This document shows, piece by piece, positions 62,519-64,000 of a stretch of 64,000 bases of DNA. The notes beneath the pieces were generated by a model. That model did not search any database. It was not told the DNA's origin and saw only the letters and a list, made by a program, of their open reading frames with translations. Numbering within the stretch: the stretch's first letter is position 1; every line of letters starts with the position of its first letter. This stretch comes from Paraferrimonas sp. SM1919 (GTDB lineage Bacteria > Pseudomonadota > Gammaproteobacteria > Enterobacterales > Shewanellaceae), in assembly GCF_010993985.1 (NCBI RefSeq), contig NZ_WINH01000004.1, positions 124,001-188,000 on the forward strand, written 5' to 3'. The position numbers and the translations under genes were made by a program.

Positions 62519-63706
62519 ATGTCTAAAAATCGTTTTGTGGCCATTACTGGCTCTAACCCTCAGGTAGTTACCGAAAGTTTGTATGCCATGGTTCAAGAGG
62601 GCCGTGGCTACCCAGATGAAATTTATATTATTGCCACCCAGGCAAGCCAACAAAAAGCCATTGATGGCTTAATTAACCAAGGCCATTTACGTGCCCTTGA
62701 GCAAGATTTAGGGGTGCCTGCCGCTAAGTTTGATGAATCCCATATTCGAGTAGTGACCGATGAGCAGGGCAGGCCGTTAAAGCAAGGCAAAGACGCCGCC
62801 AGCCAACAAATATTGGCAGACTTTATTACCCGCGAAATTGGTTACCTAACCGCTGACAACAGCTTTGTGCTGCATGCCATGTTATCTGGCGGCCACAAAA
62901 CCATGGCGTTCTATTTAGGCTATGCCATGAGTATGTTTGGCCGCCCAGACGATACTTTGAACCATGTATATGTGACTGAAAGCTTTGAAGGTTCTAATTT
63001 TTGGTATCCAACTCAAGCTAATCAAGCGTTAATTGGTAAAAACGGTGAAGCATTAATTGCTCAAGATGCTGTGGTTGAACTCGCACCTATTCCTTTTGTA
63101 CGTATGGCAGGCAATGTAAATCCTAAGCTGCACCACACCATGAAGGGCATGCATTATTCCCAGGTGGTGGCCACCTTAAACCAAACTAAGCGCGGCAATG
63201 TAGAGGTGGTGGTGGATTTAAACACCTCTACCATTAAGGTGCTGGGGGTTGAACTTAAATACACCGCCAAAACCTTAGCGCTGTTTTTATGGTTTCATTA
63301 CCGTAAGGGTCGGGTGGTTCATGCTGATCGCGATCTCGAACATAATAAAGAATACCCAATTGAATATATGCGCCAGTATTTGCGTATAAGCACTGACAGC
63401 CGTGTGTGTAATAGCTTTAACCTAGAGCCTGAAGATTTTACCTTTGAAACTGGCCCTATTGAAAAGGCTAAGCCGATGGATACCGCCTTTTTGCAAACGC
63501 AAATCTCTACCTTTAATAAACAAATAGAGGCCATGCTGCCGCACGATATGCAGCGTTACCTGTGCATATCAAACACCAACTTTAGCCGTAGTGGTGGCGC
63601 TAAGTACCAGTGTCGCAGCCATACCATGCGCCAGCCTATTAAAATTATTGAATCAAACCGACAAGGCTTGCTGGGTGCGCCAAGGGTGGAAGATGATGAA
63701 GTATAA
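62519..63706 (+). CDS. CARF-domain protein of the CRISPR-associated NE0113 type, copy 2
   Basis: 395 residues, TTTAAAGGAATAGT before the ATG. N-terminal CARF domain: VAITGSNPQVVTESLYAMVQ and LSGGHKTMAFYLGYAMSM, where copy 1 has GGRKTM; the Arg-to-His change may alter ligand choice. The C-terminal part contains YTAKTLALFLWFHYRKG and ends with a basic region, again winged-helix-like and without a HEPN motif. It follows two small genes under an AAGCTT palindrome, and its last 14 bases overlap a metallophosphoesterase gene, so sensing and nucleotide hydrolysis may be linked. No CRISPR array or cas genes were found. Confidence 0.85.
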   Translation: MSKNRFVAITGSNPQVVTESLYAMVQEGRGYPDEIYIIATQASQQKAIDGLINQGHLRALEQDLGVPAAKFDESHIRVVTDEQGRPLKQGKDAASQQILADFITREIGYLTADNSFVLHAMLSGGHKTMAFYLGYAMSMFGRPDDTLNHVYVTESFEGSNFWYPTQANQALIGKNGEALIAQDAVVELAPIPFVRMAGNVNPKLHHTMKGMHYSQVVATLNQTKRGNVEVVVDLNTSTIKVLGVELKYTAKTLALFLWFHYRKGRVVHADRDLEHNKEYPIEYMRQYLRISTDSRVCNSFNLEPEDFTFETGPIEKAKPMDTAFLQTQISTFNKQIEAMLPHDMQRYLCISNTNFSRSGGAKYQCRSHTMRQPIKIIESNRQGLLGAPRVEDDEV

Positions 63707-64000
63707 TTATCAACACGCTAAACAGCTTACCTTTATTGGCGATGTGCATGCCCGCATAGACAAACTAGAAGCACTGGTTACGCCAAAGAGTGATGAACAC
63801 TTATATGTATTCATGGGGGATTTAATTGATAACAAGCCCGAACAAACCGCCTGTGATCACCTAGCTACTCTCAATAAAGTGAAGGCCATGGTGGATGCCG
63901 GTGAAGCAGTTTGTATTATGGCCAACCATGAGCTTAATGCCATTGGTTGGAGCCTACCAAAGGGCAATGGCGAGTACTGGCGCCCACGGGATAACCCAAG
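63693..64000 (+). CDS. Metallophosphoesterase, N-terminal part (runs off the window)
   Basis: The frame starts at tandem ATGs (63693/63696) inside the end of the CARF gene, with GGTGGA before them, and stays open to the window end. It shows the calcineurin-like phosphoesterase motifs in order: TFIGDVHARIDKLEAL (D-x-H), VFMGDLIDNKP (GDxxD), and MANHELNAIGW (GNHE-like, with A in place of G). These proteins hydrolyse phosphomonoesters or phosphodiesters, sometimes nucleotides such as diadenosine tetraphosphate or cyclic nucleotides. The overlap with the CARF gene suggests it degrades or makes the molecule the CARF protein senses (inference). Confidence 0.85.
   Translation, partial: MMKYNYQHAKQLTFIGDVHARIDKLEALVTPKSDEHLYVFMGDLIDNKPEQTACDHLATLNKVKAMVDAGEAVCIMANHELNAIGWSLPKGNGEYWRPRDNP

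Noticed and set aside
1..64000. Integrase, transposase, tRNA or attachment sites defining the island borders
   Set aside because: None was found in either strand; the borders probably lie outside the window.

Overview
The window looks like a defence island (accessory chromosomal region or integrated element) of a marine, Alteromonadales-like gammaproteobacterium. The base composition is AT-leaning, the genes are tightly packed, and the lytic transglycosylase at the left end is of the gammaproteobacterial MltC type. The species cannot be named from sequence alone. No integrase, transposase, tRNA, rRNA or CRISPR array was seen, so the island's borders are not visible.

Layout. 1-4.3 kb: C-terminal part of a secreted Ig-like repeat protein, two small exported proteins, an LPP20-like lipoprotein and an MltC-like transglycosylase. 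4.3-12 kb (minus strand): a WYL-domain regulator, a DUF559-type nuclease/RecQ helicase fusion with a tail-anchored partner, a second RecQ helicase, and an unknown protein. 12.5-19.6 kb: a compact run of Dna2-like nuclease/helicase, McrB, McrC and a two-lobed retropepsin-like aspartic protease. 19.9-28.4 kb: unknown small proteins, a DUF4145-like/Sel1-repeat protein, a 5'-nucleotidase, a tandem AAA+ ATPase with a frameshift, a second WYL protein and a small membrane protein. 28.7-34.5 kb: RecQ-phosphoribosyltransferase fusion, DprA-like protein and a degenerate methyltransferase/specificity-like fusion. 34.9-40.2 kb: Zorya-like ZorA, ZorB and an EH-signature ZorC, with no ZorD. 40.2-50.1 kb: a CARF (NE0113-type) protein, type I restriction HsdR-HsdM-HsdS, and a DUF262/DUF1524 protein. 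50.8-60.4 kb: Druantia type III (DruH, DruE). 60.5-64 kb: unknown proteins, a lipoprotein, a second CARF NE0113-type protein and the start of a metallophosphoesterase.

The most interesting signal is regulatory. A 19-bp palindrome of the form TGMGACA-N5-TGTCKYA occurs 40-51 bp upstream of five start codons: the WYL regulator itself (4309-5316), the unknown gene at 19909, the DUF4145/Sel1 gene at 21305, and both genes of the divergent 5'-nucleotidase/AAA+ pair at 24.75-24.92 kb. A second palindrome centred on AAGCTT (TTyrTAAGCTTAyrAA) lies before six poorly characterised gene units (12.08, 19.78, 21.18, 50.16, 61.08, 62.0 kb). Two of those also carry the first motif. I infer that a scattered set of unrecognised 'core' genes (WYL regulator, Sel1 protein, 5'-nucleotidase, AAA+ ATPase, small unknowns, probably the CARF/phosphoesterase genes) is one co-regulated and possibly undescribed system. 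Known defence cassettes (McrBC, Zorya-like, type I RM, Druantia III) are interleaved between its parts.

Coordinates of starts were chosen by ribosome-binding sites and, in two cases, by the operator positions. Residue positions are approximate. All family calls are by eye from motifs; no database search was run.
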